A stretch of DNA of 64,000 bases from Chloroflexota bacterium (lineage in GTDB: Bacteria > Chloroflexota > Anaerolineae > Anaerolineales > Anaerolineaceae), in NCBI GenBank assembly GCA_012517865.1, contig JAAYUC010000023.1:1-64000 (forward strand), read 5' to 3'. The position numbers and the translations under genes were made by a program. A model generated the notes under the pieces. That model saw only the letters and a program-made list of their open reading frames with translations, made no database searches and was not told the origin of the DNA. Below are positions 50,874-61,303 of this stretch, in pieces; within the stretch, counting starts at the first letter, position 1; the number at the start of each line of letters is the position of its first letter.

Positions 50874-52256
50874 GTGACAACCGAGAAACGCCCGAACCGC
50901 TCAGCAAAAAGGACGGTCAGAACCATTCTGACTGTATTTTTCTTATTGGCCCTGGCAGCAGGAGCCTATTTCTTTATCCAATACCGCCAACAGCAGAACG
51001 CGCTGGCAGCGATTAAAAACCTGGAGCTGGTGGAATTTCAGCGGAAAACGCTCATCAGCAGCATCAACGGCACAGGCACTGTGCAGCCCGCCCAGGACGC
51101 GCTGCTTGTCTGGCAAACAAGCGGCCATGTTGGCGAAGTCGCGGTGAGTGTGGGCAGTCAGGTTCAGCAGGGCGACCTGCTGGCAGCGCTGGATGAAAAC
51201 GACCTCCCGCTGGATATCCTGCAAGCCCGCATGGAAAAGCTGAACGCCGAACAGGCGCTGGAAAACCTTGAGTCCGCCACCGCGCTCAAGCGCGAGCAGC
51301 TAAGGGCGGATATCAGCGCGGCGCAAAACAATCTCAAATCCCTGAAAGATGAGCTTTCCCTGCTGCAAGCGCGGGAATGCAGTTCCTGGCACTTGCGGAA
51401 CCTGCAGACCAACCTTGACGACGCGCGGGAAAATTACCGGGATAACCCCAACGAATTCAACTTGCGCGCGGTGCAGGCGGCTCAAAGCGCTCTGGATTTC
51501 TGTTCCCCGGAGGTCATCGCCAGCCAGATTAGCAGCCTGGAAGCAAAAATCTCGCTTCAGGAAGAAACCATCGCGTCCTGGCAGTCGGACCTGGAAAAGA
51601 TTGCTAATGGTCCCGACCCTCTGGAACGCGAAAAACTGGAACTTCAGCTGGCAATCGCGGAAAAGCGCCTGGCTTCCCAACAAATCACGGCGCCCTTCTC
51701 CGGCACGGTCACAGCGGTCAGCGCGGTCAAAGGCGCGTTGGTCAGCGCAGGGACGCAGGCTTTCCGCCTCTCGGACCTGACCACCTTACAGTTGAAGGTG
51801 CCTGTTTCGGAAGTGGATATTCCCAGCGTCGCGGTTGGTCAGAAGGCATTGATGACATTTGACGCGTATTTCAATAAAACTTTCACCGGGCAGGTGCTCG
51901 AAATCTCCGGCGCAGGAGAAAACCAGGCCGGGGTCATCAATTACCTGGTCACAATCTCTATCGACGAGGGAGCAGGCACACTCAAACCCGGCATGACTGC
52001 CGGCGTGGTGATTCAAATCGCGGAAAAAACCAATGTGCTTGCCCTGCCTATTCAGGCCGTCACCAATAAAAACGGCAAGGATATTGTCTATGTGATGCGC
52101 GGCAGCCAACCGGTGGCCGTGGAAATTCAGGTTGGCGCCTATTCCGAGGACCAGGTCGAGATTCTTTCCGGAGACCTGAAAGAAGGCGAAATGGTGGTCG
52201 TAAATCCGCCTACCAGCGTGCTGGACAGGTTCCCGGGCATGTTTGGAAATCGGTAA
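50874..52256 (+). CDS. MacA-like efflux adaptor (HlyD family)
   Basis: A 460-residue membrane-anchored adaptor. One N-terminal helix (about 18-36), then the lipoyl-like/hairpin region (GQVQAD-type strands, long coiled coil 110-260) and beta-barrel domains ([20 protein letters not shown]). It bridges an ABC pump and the outside. GTG 50874 with GGAGG upstream is the start; the ATG four bases earlier is out of frame. First gene of a MacAB-type three-gene operon. Confidence 0.9.
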   Translation: MTTEKRPNRSAKRTVRTILTVFFLLALAAGAYFFIQYRQQQNALAAIKNLELVEFQRKTLISSINGTGTVQPAQDALLVWQTSGHVGEVAVSVGSQVQQGDLLAALDENDLPLDILQARMEKLNAEQALENLESATALKREQLRADISAAQNNLKSLKDELSLLQARECSSWHLRNLQTNLDDARENYRDNPNEFNLRAVQAAQSALDFCSPEVIASQISSLEAKISLQEETIASWQSDLEKIANGPDPLEREKLELQLAIAEKRLASQQITAPFSGTVTAVSAVKGALVSAGTQAFRLSDLTTLQLKVPVSEVDIPSVAVGQKALMTFDAYFNKTFTGQVLEISGAGENQAGVINYLVTISIDEGAGTLKPGMTAGVVIQIAEKTNVLALPIQAVTNKNGKDIVYVMRGSQPVAVEIQVGAYSEDQVEILSGDLKEGEMVVVNPPTSVLDRFPGMFGNR

Positions 52257-52260
52257 TCCT

Positions 52261-52965
52261 ATGATTGACGCATTGAAGCGCGAACCTGTAATACGGGTGA
52301 GAAACCTGAAAAAGGTTTACCGCATGGGCGACGTCGAAGTCCACGCCCTGCGCGGCATTGACCTCGAAGTTCAGCCCGGCGAAACCGTTGCCATCATGGG
52401 TCCGTCCGGTTCCGGAAAATCCACCCTGATGAATATGATTGGCTGCCTGGATTCTCCGACCAGCGGTGAGTACTATCTGGACGGCCAGCTGGTCTCGGAC
52501 CTGGAAGACGACGAACTGGCAGTTGTGCGCAATAAGAAGATTGGTTTTGTGTTCCAGAATTACAACCTGCTGCCGCGGGCAAACGCGCAGCAAAACGTGG
52601 AACTCCCACTGCGCTACAGCAGCGACCGCAGCAGCCTGCGCGAGCGCTCCGCGGCGGCTCTGGAAAAAGTCGGGCTGGGAGACCGTATGAACCATAAACC
52701 CAAGGAGCTTTCGGGCGGTCAGCAGCAGCGTGTGGCGATTGCCCGCGCGATTGTCAATCTGCCGTCCATCATCCTGGCAGATGAACCCACCGGCAACCTG
52801 GATTCAAAATCCGGGCAGGAAATCATGGACCTGCTCTTAAACCTGAACGCGCGCAACGGCACCACCCTGGTTATCGTAACGCACGACCCGGGCGTGGCAG
52901 CCCAAACGCAGCGCATCATTCGTCTGAAGGACGGGCTGGTGCAGGCCGAGGAAGGCGCGCTATGA
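52261..52965 (+). CDS. MacB-type ABC exporter ATPase
   Basis: A 234-residue LolD/MacB-type ATPase with [23 protein letters not shown] and [11 protein letters not shown]. It starts four bases after the adaptor stop; an earlier in-frame ATG (52243) lies inside the adaptor. It overlaps the permease by ATGA. In this organism the ATPase and permease are separate proteins, unlike E. coli MacB. Confidence 0.92.
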   Translation: MIDALKREPVIRVRNLKKVYRMGDVEVHALRGIDLEVQPGETVAIMGPSGSGKSTLMNMIGCLDSPTSGEYYLDGQLVSDLEDDELAVVRNKKIGFVFQNYNLLPRANAQQNVELPLRYSSDRSSLRERSAAALEKVGLGDRMNHKPKELSGGQQQRVAIARAIVNLPSIILADEPTGNLDSKSGQEIMDLLLNLNARNGTTLVIVTHDPGVAAQTQRIIRLKDGLVQAEEGAL

Positions 52966-54194
52966 AGTTCCTGCAGGCACTTAAAGAAGCGGTATCCAGC
53001 ATCAGTTCCAACCGCACGCGCTCTTTCCTCACCATCCTGGGCATCGTCATCGGCGTCGGAGCCGTCATATCTCTGATGGCCATCGGGGAAGGCGCTCAGC
53101 AGACAATCACCAGGCAAATTGAGTCCATTGGCACCAACGTGATTTACGTGATGGGCGGCAATATGAGCCAGGATGTCACCAATCCCCGGCCTCTGACGCT
53201 GCTGGATGTCAAAGCGCTCGAAAACCGCAACCGCGCGCCAAATATCGAAGCGGTCAGCCCGGTTCTGAACGCCAATTCATCGGTTAAGTACGGTGGGGAG
53301 AGCGAGAACACGAATATCGTGGGGAGCAATACCGCGTATCAAAAAATCATGAACCTGGAAATCGCCGAAGGGACCTTTTATTCCGACACGGAAGTAAGCT
53401 CCGGGGCGTCCGTGGCCGTCATTGGTCCGGAACTGGCGCAGCGCCTGATTGGGCGGAGCAGCAACGTGGTTGGCACAAGCCTGCGCATTAATGGGCAGCC
53501 TTTCCGGGTGATTGGGGTGACCGTCGCCAAGGGCGGCAGCCAGTTCAACAACCCCGATCTGAATGTGTATATGCCCATCACCGCCATGCAAATGCGGGTG
53601 CAGCGCGGCGATTCAGCAGACAGGGTGCAATTCATCATCGTTCAGGCGCGCAGCAGCGAGAGTATGAGCGCGGCCATCTCGGAGACAAGCGCGATTATGC
53701 GCGCTTCACACCGCCTCAGTCCCCGCCAACCCAACGATTTCACCATCACCAAACAGGAAGATTTCCTCTCGATTGCCAACTCCATCACCAGCGTTCTGAC
53801 CATCTTTCTGAGCGGCATCGCGGCCATTTCGCTGCTGGTCGGCGGGATTGGAATCATGAACATCATGTTGGTTTCGGTATCGGAGCGCACCCAGGAAATC
53901 GGCCTGCGCAAGGCGCTGGGGGCGCGAAAAGCCGATATTAAGCTGCAGTTCCTGACGGAATCGGCGATGCTGAGCATGATTGGCGGCGTCCTCGGAATCG
54001 GGCTTGGCTGGCTGCTTTCGTCGGCGGTGGGGATCATCGCCGCGCGGGCCGGCACGCAGCTTGTGCCCGTTATCGGGGTCGGATCGGTTTTATTAGCCAC
54101 CCTGTTTTCCGCGGCCATCGGGATATTCTTTGGCCTGTACCCGGCCAGCAGAGCCGCCAACCTGGAACCAGTGGAAGCCCTGCGCCACGAATAG
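52962..54194 (+). CDS. MacB-type ABC exporter permease (FtsX-like)
   Basis: A 410-residue permease: an N-terminal helix, a large MacB_PCD extracytoplasmic domain (about 50-260), then three helices with [31 protein letters not shown], the FtsX motif. It probably exports peptides, antibiotics or lipoproteins with the two upstream genes. Confidence 0.92.
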   Translation: MKFLQALKEAVSSISSNRTRSFLTILGIVIGVGAVISLMAIGEGAQQTITRQIESIGTNVIYVMGGNMSQDVTNPRPLTLLDVKALENRNRAPNIEAVSPVLNANSSVKYGGESENTNIVGSNTAYQKIMNLEIAEGTFYSDTEVSSGASVAVIGPELAQRLIGRSSNVVGTSLRINGQPFRVIGVTVAKGGSQFNNPDLNVYMPITAMQMRVQRGDSADRVQFIIVQARSSESMSAAISETSAIMRASHRLSPRQPNDFTITKQEDFLSIANSITSVLTIFLSGIAAISLLVGGIGIMNIMLVSVSERTQEIGLRKALGARKADIKLQFLTESAMLSMIGGVLGIGLGWLLSSAVGIIAARAGTQLVPVIGVGSVLLATLFSAAIGIFFGLYPASRAANLEPVEALRHE

Positions 54195-54230
54195 GCATTG
54201 CGGCGCGAGGCTGGTATAGACGAATCCGCG

Positions 54231-54375
54231 TCATCGCGAGGAACGAAGCGATCTCCCTCTCGTATTTGTCATCGCGAGGAACGAAGCGATCTCCCTCTCA
54301 TATTCATCATCGCGAGGCACGAAGCGATCTCCCTCTCGTCTTCGTCATCGCGAGGAACGAAGCGATCTCCCTCTT
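54231..54375. repeat. Four tandem copies of a 38-bp repeat
   Basis: Units begin at 54231, 54269, 54307 and 54345. Each reads TCATCGCGAGGAACGAAGCG plus an 18-base remainder ATCTCCCTCT and a variable tail; copy 3 has GGCACG in place of GGAACG. Each unit can fold ATCGC/GCGAT. No spacers, so not CRISPR. The unit resembles short interspersed repeats of the GCGAGGAGCGAAGC type seen in many bacteria. Confidence 0.88.
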
Positions 54376-54501
54376 AACATACAGGCACCATGCCGCGGCT
54401 TGCAACTAAATCCCCGGACCAGAAAACCGCAGCCAGGAAACAGGCGCTCTTTCCACCTCGTTTAGCATCTGCCTCTACCTGGGTCAAATGGAGCCCCGCA
54501 C

Positions 54502-54533
54502 AAAAAAGACCACCCGCGCTGCGGGTGGTCTTT
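54502..54533 (-). terminator. Terminator of the HtrA-like gene
   Basis: AAAGACCACCCGC pairs with GCGGGTGGTCTTT around GCT; the minus strand continues in TTTTTTG. Confidence 0.85.
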
Positions 54534-54552
54534 CCTCTACCAGAGAAGCATT

Positions 54553-55749
54553 CTATGGGCGTTCGCCCAGGGTTACCGGCACATCCATACGGCTGCCGTC
54601 CCGAATGATCGTAAAGGTGATGACATCACCGGGTGCTTTGTTCAGGACCATGTAACTGAGCAACTCGCTGAAATCCTTAATTTCCCGACCGTCCACCGCA
54701 ACAATCAGGTCTCCGCCGCTGTATATACCGCTGATTTCGGTTTGCCTCGTGCCGCCCCGCAAGCCGGCTCTATCCGCCGGACCGCCCGCGACGATGTCAG
54801 TGATATAAGCGCCAGTGCTCTGCGGCAAATCCAAAGCCTCCGCGATGGTAAGGTTGAGGCTGTTCAAACTGGAAAGCCCCAGGTAAGGATAATCGTAAGA
54901 GCCGTTGGCAATGAGAGACGGAACCACCCGGCGCACAATGTTCGAGGAAACCGCGAAACCAATGCCGGTATTGGCGGCTTCGCCGCTCAGCGTCTGCCCG
55001 GAGGTCTGGATAGCGCGGTTCACACCTATCACTTCACCCTTCAGGTTCAGCAGCGGGCCGCCGGAGTTGCCGGGGTTGATGGAAGTGTCCGTCTGAATCA
55101 GGTCGCCAGCCGAGAAGAACACCCCGCTGGCTGTCTGACGCAGCGAGTCCAGCACTCTGCCGCGCGCGGAGATGATGCCGAGGGTCATGGTGCCGCTCAG
55201 GCCGTATGGGTTGCCAATCGCCACTACCACCTGCCCGACCAGGGCGGTGTCCGAATCTCCAAGTGGGAGGGGAGTAAGCTCAGCCTCATCCACGTCAACT
55301 TTAATTACTGCAAGGTCAGAATCAAGGTCGGTACCAATCACATTGCCGTACACCTTCAGGCCGGAAGAAAAATCAACTTCCACTTTATCCGCGTTTTCAA
55401 CCACGTGATAGTTGGTCACGATATGACCTTCTTTGTCAATCACAAACCCCGATCCAAGCGCCATATCGTTTACGGAACTGACGCGGATGGAAACGACTCC
55501 CGGGTTCACCTTAGCATAGAGGCCTTCCAAAGTGCCTTCAAGGTCGGCAAATTCCGGCGAGATGATGGTCGTACCCCCGGCCGGCGGCAAAGGCGTGGCT
55601 TGCTGCTGCTTCTGCTCAGTCGGCGCGGCAGTCTGCAGCTGCTGAAGCTGATTCGCCGCTTCCCTGGCAACATTGGTCAGCGCACAGGCTGATGTCAACA
55701 TGAATACTGCCAATAAAAGTCCGATGATTTTCAGTTTACTTTTCATCAT
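54553..55749 (-). CDS. HtrA/DegP-like lipoprotein protease
   Basis: A 398-residue trypsin-fold protease. Lipobox LTSAC suggests membrane anchoring. The triad is His in SGFVIDKEGHIVTNYHVV, Asp in SDLAVIKVD and Ser in INPGNSGGPLLN; a C-terminal PDZ domain contains LDLPQSTGAYITDIVAGGPADRAGL. HtrA proteases digest misfolded proteins outside the cytoplasm. ATG 55749 or 55746 may be used. It has its own promoter. Confidence 0.93.
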   Translation of the reverse strand: MMKSKLKIIGLLLAVFMLTSACALTNVAREAANQLQQLQTAAPTEQKQQQATPLPPAGGTTIISPEFADLEGTLEGLYAKVNPGVVSIRVSSVNDMALGSGFVIDKEGHIVTNYHVVENADKVEVDFSSGLKVYGNVIGTDLDSDLAVIKVDVDEAELTPLPLGDSDTALVGQVVVAIGNPYGLSGTMTLGIISARGRVLDSLRQTASGVFFSAGDLIQTDTSINPGNSGGPLLNLKGEVIGVNRAIQTSGQTLSGEAANTGIGFAVSSNIVRRVVPSLIANGSYDYPYLGLSSLNSLNLTIAEALDLPQSTGAYITDIVAGGPADRAGLRGGTRQTEISGIYSGGDLIVAVDGREIKDFSELLSYMVLNKAPGDVITFTIIRDGSRMDVPVTLGERP

Positions 55750-55790
55750 ATTATCCCTGCGATTCTGGTTTTCAATCTAAAACCAATACC

Positions 55791-55820
55791 ATTGTAGCGA
55801 TTTTCGTCCGGCCGCGTCAA
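55791..55820 (-). promoter_or_regulatory. Promoter of the HtrA-like gene
   Basis: Minus strand TTGACG (55815-55820), 18-base spacer, TACAAT (55791-55796), 41 bases before the start. Confidence 0.75.
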
Positions 55821-55924
55821 GCGCCAGCATTCTATTTTTAACAAATTCATAGCATCCGCCTTGCCCCGGCGAAAAAAGAAAAGCCGGCAGAGGTGCTCCG
55901 CCGGCAAGAAATCAACATTCAGAT

Positions 55925-57853
55925 TTAGCTAAGCCCAAGTATTCGGCCCGTCTCAAAATCGATGTCAATATCATAGTAGGCCGGCCGGGTAGGCAGCCCC
56001 GGCATGGTACTCATCGTCCCCAGCAGCGGGTAGAGGAACCCCGCGCCAATAGAGGCGCTGATATCGCGAATGGGAATGCGGAAACCCTTGGGCACGCCCT
56101 TCAGCGCCGGGTCGTGGCTGAGCGAAAGATGGGTTTTGGCCATGCAAATAGGCAGCTTATCATAGCCTAGGCGGGTATACTCGCGCACGCGCGCTTCCGC
56201 CTGTTCGCTGTAATCCACGCCGTCCGCGCCGTAAACTTCCCGCGCGATAGTTTCGATTTTTTCCTTGATGGACGCTTCCAATGGATAGAGGAATTTAAAT
56301 TTCGAGGGCAGGTTGGCGGCTTTTATCACCGCTTTGCCCAGCTCCAACGCGCCGGCACCGCCCTTGGAATAATGGTCGCACACCACCGCGTCCACCACAA
56401 TTTCTTCTTTAAGGGCAATCTGGCGCACCAACTCCAACTCAGCGTCTGTATCCGTGGGGAAGCGGTTAATGGCAACCACCACTGGGATGCCAAATTTGGC
56501 GGCGATGCGGCAGTGCGCCAGCAAGTTATCCGCCCCCGCGCGCACCAGCTCAAGGTTCTCGTGAGTGTACTCTGGTGAAAGCGGAGCGCCGGCCGTCACC
56601 TTCGGTCCGCCGCCGTGCATCTTGAGCGCGCGAACAGTCGCCACCAACACCACAGCGTTCGGGATATTGCCAGAATAGCGGCATTTGATATCAAAAAACT
56701 TCTCCATGCCCATATCCGCACCAAAGCCCGACTCCGTGACGACATAGTCCGCCAATTTCAGTGCGACCATATCGGCGATGATAGAACTGTTTCCGTGCGC
56801 GATGTTGGCGAAGGGGCCGGCATGCACCAGCACCGGCGTTCCTTCCAAGGTCTGCATCAGGTTGGGCTTGATGGTATCTTTCATCAAAACAGTCAGCGCG
56901 CCGGCCACGCCCAGGTCGTCGGCAGTGATGGGTTCCTGGCTGCGGTTTTGCCCAATCACAATTCTGCCGATGCGCGCGCGCATATCCGTCAGGCTGGTGG
57001 AAAGCGCCAGAATTGCCATCAGTTCGCTTGCGACAGTAATATAGTAGTTGGTGCGGAGTTCAAAGCCTTTTTCTTCCGGCCCCTGCCCGATGGTGATGCC
57101 GCGCAGCATGCGGTCGTTCACATCCACGCCGCGCCGCCAGGTGACCGTAGCTGGGTCAATATCCAGCCGCGCGAAACGCGCCCGTTCTTCGGGGCTCAGC
57201 TTTTCGGGGTCGGTTTCGGTAATGCCAAGCTTTTTCAAGCGGGCTTGCATCCCGACCGAGAAATGGCGCCTGCCGTGTTTATCCGGCGGGCAAAGGCGGT
57301 CAAAAAGCGCCCGGTCGCTCTGGCTGGCCTCGTGGAACATGCGCGTGTCAATCGCCGCGGCGAGCAGGTTGTTGGCGGCAGTGATGGCATGGATATCGCC
57401 GGTGAGGTGCAGGTTAAAGTCTTCCATTGGAATAACCTGCGAATACCCGCCTCCGGCAGCCCCGCCTTTGATGCCAAAGGTCGGACCCTGAGAAGGCTGG
57501 CGAATGCAGGTGAACACGCGCTGACCGAGGTGCGCGCCCAAAGCCTGGCTCAGGCCGACGGTCGTGGTGGTTTTGCCTTCCCCCAATGGGGTCGGTGTGA
57601 TGGCAGTCACGTCAATATATTTTCCGTCCGGAACATCCTTCAACCGTTCCAGCACATCCAGTTTTATTTTCGCCTTATAATCCCCATAAAGCTCAATTTC
57701 ATCCGGCAGCAGTCCGGCTTCTTCCGCCACCTGGGCGATTGGTTTAAGCACCGCGGCCTGGGCGATATCAATATCGGCGGGAACCGGCTGCAGCAGGGTC
57801 AATGCCGTGGGGGTAAATCGGCGCAATCCAGGTTTCTGTTTAAAACATGTCAC
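55925..57853 (-). CDS. fhs: Formate-tetrahydrofolate ligase
   Basis: A 642-residue enzyme making 10-formyl-THF from formate, ATP and [23 protein letters not shown] is the ATP loop, with [27 protein letters not shown] and [14 protein letters not shown] as family motifs. It is longer than the common 556-residue form, with an N-terminal extension ([20 protein letters not shown] is the conserved start of the core). GTG 57853 with AGGAG upstream begins it. It follows the lipoprotein gene by 12 bases. A C1 route such as purine synthesis or acetogenesis could use it. Confidence 0.95.
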   Translation of the reverse strand: MTCFKQKPGLRRFTPTALTLLQPVPADIDIAQAAVLKPIAQVAEEAGLLPDEIELYGDYKAKIKLDVLERLKDVPDGKYIDVTAITPTPLGEGKTTTTVGLSQALGAHLGQRVFTCIRQPSQGPTFGIKGGAAGGGYSQVIPMEDFNLHLTGDIHAITAANNLLAAAIDTRMFHEASQSDRALFDRLCPPDKHGRRHFSVGMQARLKKLGITETDPEKLSPEERARFARLDIDPATVTWRRGVDVNDRMLRGITIGQGPEEKGFELRTNYYITVASELMAILALSTSLTDMRARIGRIVIGQNRSQEPITADDLGVAGALTVLMKDTIKPNLMQTLEGTPVLVHAGPFANIAHGNSSIIADMVALKLADYVVTESGFGADMGMEKFFDIKCRYSGNIPNAVVLVATVRALKMHGGGPKVTAGAPLSPEYTHENLELVRAGADNLLAHCRIAAKFGIPVVVAINRFPTDTDAELELVRQIALKEEIVVDAVVCDHYSKGGAGALELGKAVIKAANLPSKFKFLYPLEASIKEKIETIAREVYGADGVDYSEQAEARVREYTRLGYDKLPICMAKTHLSLSHDPALKGVPKGFRIPIRDISASIGAGFLYPLLGTMSTMPGLPTRPAYYDIDIDFETGRILGLS

Positions 57854-57865
57854 TTGGCTCCTTTT

Positions 57866-59293
57866 TCACTGCCCGATAATTGCCGAAACCGGCAGAGTGG
57901 CAGATGTGTGTACTGTCAGAGTTTCGGGGTCGCCCAGAAATACCACTGGTACAGCTACACGCAGCGACCCATTTGGCGGGACGCGGTCGGTTAGCAGCTG
58001 ACCGCCGCCCACAATTTTACCTTGCTGGTTCTCAATCAGAACAGTGACCAAAACGGTCGATATCCCCGCATTTAAATTGTTAAGCACGTTCACGCGCACC
58101 AGCGAGTTTTCTCCCTCAACATCCAGCACAGGCTGAGAGGTGGAAAGCGGGTTGTAAGCCAGGGCGTATTCGCCAAACTCGCCAGGGACAATCAGCAGGT
58201 CTACCTTGCTCGCGGCAGCTGTTTTTGGCAGCAGAAGCACGCCCGGAGAGAAGTTCAGCGTTTCGCCCGGGAGAATCATATTGATAAAGTCTTTCGCCAC
58301 CAGACAGACCCGGCCTTCGGCATCTGAAACCGTGATGATGTAATAAGTGCCGGTCAGCACCCGGTTGGTAATATTGGTCAGCACGGCGCCGCCAGCCAGC
58401 TGGCTGCCGCTGGTGGTCACAAAGTTCCAGTCTTCCACCTTGATGTTATTCCACCACTTGCCCCCCGGCAGCGAGGCGGAATAAGCGGACAGCATGGGGT
58501 AAATCTCCACGCGCGTCGGGGCCTCCGTCACGATGGCCGGCACGCTCACCCCGACGGTGTCTTTGGGAGGAACAAATTCCATATAGCCGTTGCCGCCGCC
58601 GACAATCTCTCCCTTCGCGTTGTAAGCAACCGCGTTAATTGAGACTTCCGTGTAGGTGAGGTCGTCCGCGTTGTGCAGCCAACCGGTCAGCTGCGCGGAT
58701 TCTTGGTCCACGATGAAGGCGGGAATGGTGACCGCAAAGGGCTGCCGCAGTTTCAACTTTGGGTCGGCAGCGCCGCCGGTAAAGCGCAGCTCCACCGAGG
58801 CGGCTTCGGCGCCGACAAGCAGGTCAAATTCGCGCACCAGGGCGCTGGTCTGGCGCGGCAAAAGCCACGGAATCCCCCCGAACTCCTGCGCCAGGCGGCT
58901 GCCGTTGGCATCCAGTACCAGCACTTCGTACTGTACGTCTCTGAGGACCGCATTTTCCAGAGTATTCCGAAACTTGGCGGCCACCACCAGGCGGTTATCC
59001 AACTGCACATGCTGCAGCTCGCTGATTTGGACCGGATTGGGCGTCTCAAAGTTAATTGTCGCGGTGGGGTTGAAAGGGATGGGCGAAGGGGTCCAGGTGG
59101 GCTCTCCGGGCAGCGGCGTGGCGGGAAGAGGGTTGGAAGTTAGGTTGGTTTCCGCGGTAGATGAAGCACGGAAGATGGACTTGAGCGGCGCGCAGGCGGT
59201 CGCGAGGAAGGATAAGACCAGCGAAACCAGCAGAATTCCGCGCGCCGTTCTATGTGTTCTTGAGTATGAAAGTTTTTCAGAAGGTGTGCTCAT
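57866..59293 (-). CDS. Large lipoprotein with repeated beta domains
   Basis: A 475-residue surface lipoprotein. Lipobox LATAC near residues 31-35, a short Pro/Thr linker, then about three Ig/FxLYD-like segments, each built on a pattern such as AKGEIVGGGNGYMEFVPPKDTVGVSVP and QGKIVGGGQLLTDRVPPNGSLRVAVP. The repeats suggest binding or scaffolding outside the membrane. It lies 12 bases before fhs, an odd partner for a lipoprotein; this may be only a shared transcript. Confidence 0.75.
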   Translation of the reverse strand: MSTPSEKLSYSRTHRTARGILLVSLVLSFLATACAPLKSIFRASSTAETNLTSNPLPATPLPGEPTWTPSPIPFNPTATINFETPNPVQISELQHVQLDNRLVVAAKFRNTLENAVLRDVQYEVLVLDANGSRLAQEFGGIPWLLPRQTSALVREFDLLVGAEAASVELRFTGGAADPKLKLRQPFAVTIPAFIVDQESAQLTGWLHNADDLTYTEVSINAVAYNAKGEIVGGGNGYMEFVPPKDTVGVSVPAIVTEAPTRVEIYPMLSAYSASLPGGKWWNNIKVEDWNFVTTSGSQLAGGAVLTNITNRVLTGTYYIITVSDAEGRVCLVAKDFINMILPGETLNFSPGVLLLPKTAAASKVDLLIVPGEFGEYALAYNPLSTSQPVLDVEGENSLVRVNVLNNLNAGISTVLVTVLIENQQGKIVGGGQLLTDRVPPNGSLRVAVPVVFLGDPETLTVHTSATLPVSAIIGQ

Positions 59294-59386
59294 GATTTAT
59301 CGCATTAATCCAGCGCTTATCTGCCGGGCCGATATCGCTGCTGGGTGATGTAATTCTACTATTGATTTGCCAAGGGAGCTGTAAGT

Positions 59387-59575
59387 GTGAACAGCTTGCG
59401 CGAAAATCCCAGCCATGCAGGAAAGCTGCTGGCGATTGGCGCGCGCTGGCTACTGGGCCTGATTCTACTTCTCGGTCTGCCGCGGGCACAGCCAGCTGGG
59501 GCGGCGCTGTCATCCGCGCCCTGCTTTTTTTACTACAGCCCTTGTTGCGCTGCTCTCGCGCGCGGAGAAAAATGA
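59387..59575 (+). CDS. Possible small membrane protein or gene remnant
   Basis: A 62-residue frame with a GTG start, AGGGAG six bases upstream, one hydrophobic helix (LLGLILLLGLP) and a Cys-rich end. It might be real or the stump of a membrane protein; no homologue is recognised. Confidence 0.25.
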   Translation: MNSLRENPSHAGKLLAIGARWLLGLILLLGLPRAQPAGAALSSAPCFFYYSPCCAALARGEK

Positions 59576-59714
59576 AGAACCCCTGTTTCCACTTCTCTCC
59601 TGAATAACCCAGCCCTGGATTGTCAGCTTTCGCCTGCCAGGTGTCAATCTCATCGCGAGATAGAGATTTTGAAAAGTTTATTCTCGTTTTTTCTGTTTTT
59701 CCCCAAGAAAATTA

Positions 59715-59743
59715 TTGAAACTCGTCACACTCCGTGCTACTAT
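59715..59743 (+). promoter_or_regulatory. Promoter of the Cys-repeat secreted protein
   Basis: TTGAAA (59715-59720), 17-base spacer, TACTAT (59738-59743), leaving a leader of about 120 bases. Confidence 0.65.
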
Positions 59744-59831
59744 TTAATTGTCATCCAACGATTGTGAAATCGGTATTCCTAGAGGGGTACTGTCCAGCCT
59801 GTTTACTGGCATTTTCTCATCAAGACTACTG

Positions 59832-59840
59832 CCCCCCCCC
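59832..59840. repeat. Run of nine C bases in a 5' leader
   Basis: The poly-C run lies about 33 bases before the start of the secreted protein gene. Such tracts slip easily and can change expression, or may be a sequencing error. Confidence 0.7.
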
Positions 59841-59872
59841 GACCATAAATAAGCCTTTGAAAGGAGCATATA

Positions 59873-61303
59873 ATGAAAATTAAGCGGGTTGTTTTTTTGG
59901 TCATTGTATCGGTTTTTGTGGCTGGCAGCATCAACGTCAATGCGGCGAGTACGATAACAGGGAATCTTCCAGCCAAAGAACCCTGGTCGATTGAAGTGGT
60001 GGACTCAACACCCAATGCTTTCCCTGGAACCCACGTTTCCATCGCGCACCATCCTGTCTCAGGCAGAGCCTACATCAGCTACTACGACAGCGAATACGAT
60101 GAATTGGTTATGGCGCGTGAAGTGGCACCAGGGACGGGGGATTGTTATGGGAACGACAGCTGGGATTGCACAATTATCTCTTATGGAGGTGACCCGGGTC
60201 GTTACAGCTCGATAGACGTGGACTATGTTGTTCCGGGCGGTCCAATCATGCCATATACCAAAGTTGGAATTTCGTATTACAGTGCTTCAGAAAAAGCCCT
60301 GATGTATGCCGAGACTGTCAATCCCGCCGGGGGTTGGACGGAATGGACGATTCAGGAAGTGGATGACTCCTCCAATGCCAATAATGTGCGCGGTACTTAC
60401 AGTTCCCTGAAGTTCAATTCAGACCACAAGCCCGTGATAGCCTATCATTATGAAACCTATGACCTTCCAGGAATGGGTGATTTTGGCGGCGTAAAGATAG
60501 CCTCTTATAACAGCAGCGGAACTGGTACGGGATGTTTTGGTAATGACGCGAGCAACTGGGACTGCGATTATGTATCTTCTATGGAGGATCACGTGGATTA
60601 CGGTAGCCATGTTTCATTAGACCTTACCAATGATGACACAGTTCACATAGCTTTCTATGACTCATATAACTCGAAACTCATCTGGGCGTCCTATTGGGGC
60701 TTTGGAGGCTCTTGTAGCAATTCGGAATGGGATTGCGTGACTGTTGACAACGCTGGAGATGTTGGCCAGTACGTGTCCATCCATGCCCCAAAAAACAGCT
60801 CGGATAAACTGCGCTTCGCTTACTTTGACAATACAACTTCCCAGGGAAAGGTCAAATATGCTGTCAATGTGACAAGCGGGGGCAATTGCACCAGTGCCGC
60901 CTTTAATTGTTTCGACGTGGATGAAATTGGCGACCCGGGCGGACATATCGGCCTATCCTTGGCGGTAGATAAGCAAGGTTATCCAATCATTGCGTATATG
61001 GACGCCTCGCCGTCAACATCAGCGACCAAACTCAAGATTGCCCGTCCCGCACTGGCTTACGGGAATTCAGCAGGCAACTGCGGCGAAGTTCCTCCCGGTG
61101 ATCTATTCCTTTACTGGCAGTGCGAAATTCTCGACCCGGGTTATCAGGATATCGTTAATGAGGCGGCATATGCCGCGGTCAGCGTCAACCCGGCTGGATT
61201 AGCAGCGGTCGCCTATTTTGAATTTGATTCTTACAATAATGTTGGGCACCTCAAAGTCGCTCAACAGCATTTTGCGACCTATCTGCCTGTATTGCTTAAA
61301 TAA
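59873..61303 (+). CDS. Secreted protein with five Cys-pair repeats and YLPVLLK tail
   Basis: A 476-residue exported protein. Signal peptide 1-25 (VVFLVIVSVFVAGSINVNAAS). About five repeats of 60-90 residues each contain a Cys-x-(4-9)-Cys pair with Trp or Phe before the second Cys, as in GDCYGNDSWDC, GCFGNDASNWDC, GSCSNSEWDC, GNCTSAAFNC and GNCGEV. YISYYDS, IAYHYET, IAFYDSYN and FAYFDN strands between them suggest a beta-propeller. The C-terminus ends ATYLPVLLK, like other Chloroflexota surface proteins I recall. GGAG precedes the ATG. Ligand unknown. Confidence 0.78.
   Translation: MKIKRVVFLVIVSVFVAGSINVNAASTITGNLPAKEPWSIEVVDSTPNAFPGTHVSIAHHPVSGRAYISYYDSEYDELVMAREVAPGTGDCYGNDSWDCTIISYGGDPGRYSSIDVDYVVPGGPIMPYTKVGISYYSASEKALMYAETVNPAGGWTEWTIQEVDDSSNANNVRGTYSSLKFNSDHKPVIAYHYETYDLPGMGDFGGVKIASYNSSGTGTGCFGNDASNWDCDYVSSMEDHVDYGSHVSLDLTNDDTVHIAFYDSYNSKLIWASYWGFGGSCSNSEWDCVTVDNAGDVGQYVSIHAPKNSSDKLRFAYFDNTTSQGKVKYAVNVTSGGNCTSAAFNCFDVDEIGDPGGHIGLSLAVDKQGYPIIAYMDASPSTSATKLKIARPALAYGNSAGNCGEVPPGDLFLYWQCEILDPGYQDIVNEAAYAAVSVNPAGLAAVAYFEFDSYNNVGHLKVAQQHFATYLPVLLK

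Larger units (their letters stand above)
54195..54552. other. Intergenic region holding a tandem repeat and a terminator
   Basis: About 360 bases between convergent genes. The 38-bp tandem repeat and the HtrA terminator are listed separately; no gene is seen. Confidence 0.6.
59294..59872. other. Long intergenic region
   Basis: About 580 bases. It holds a doubtful small ORF (listed), a run of nine Cs (59832-59840) and the promoter of the next gene; 59.6-59.7 kb shows nothing else recognisable. Confidence 0.5.

Noticed and set aside
54231..54375. CRISPR array
   Set aside because: The 38-bp units are contiguous with no unique spacers, and no cas gene is nearby.
56615..57994. 459-residue plus-strand frame opposite fhs
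   Set aside because: Antisense to a well conserved enzyme; composition (many His, Arg) is that of a mirrored GC-rich gene.
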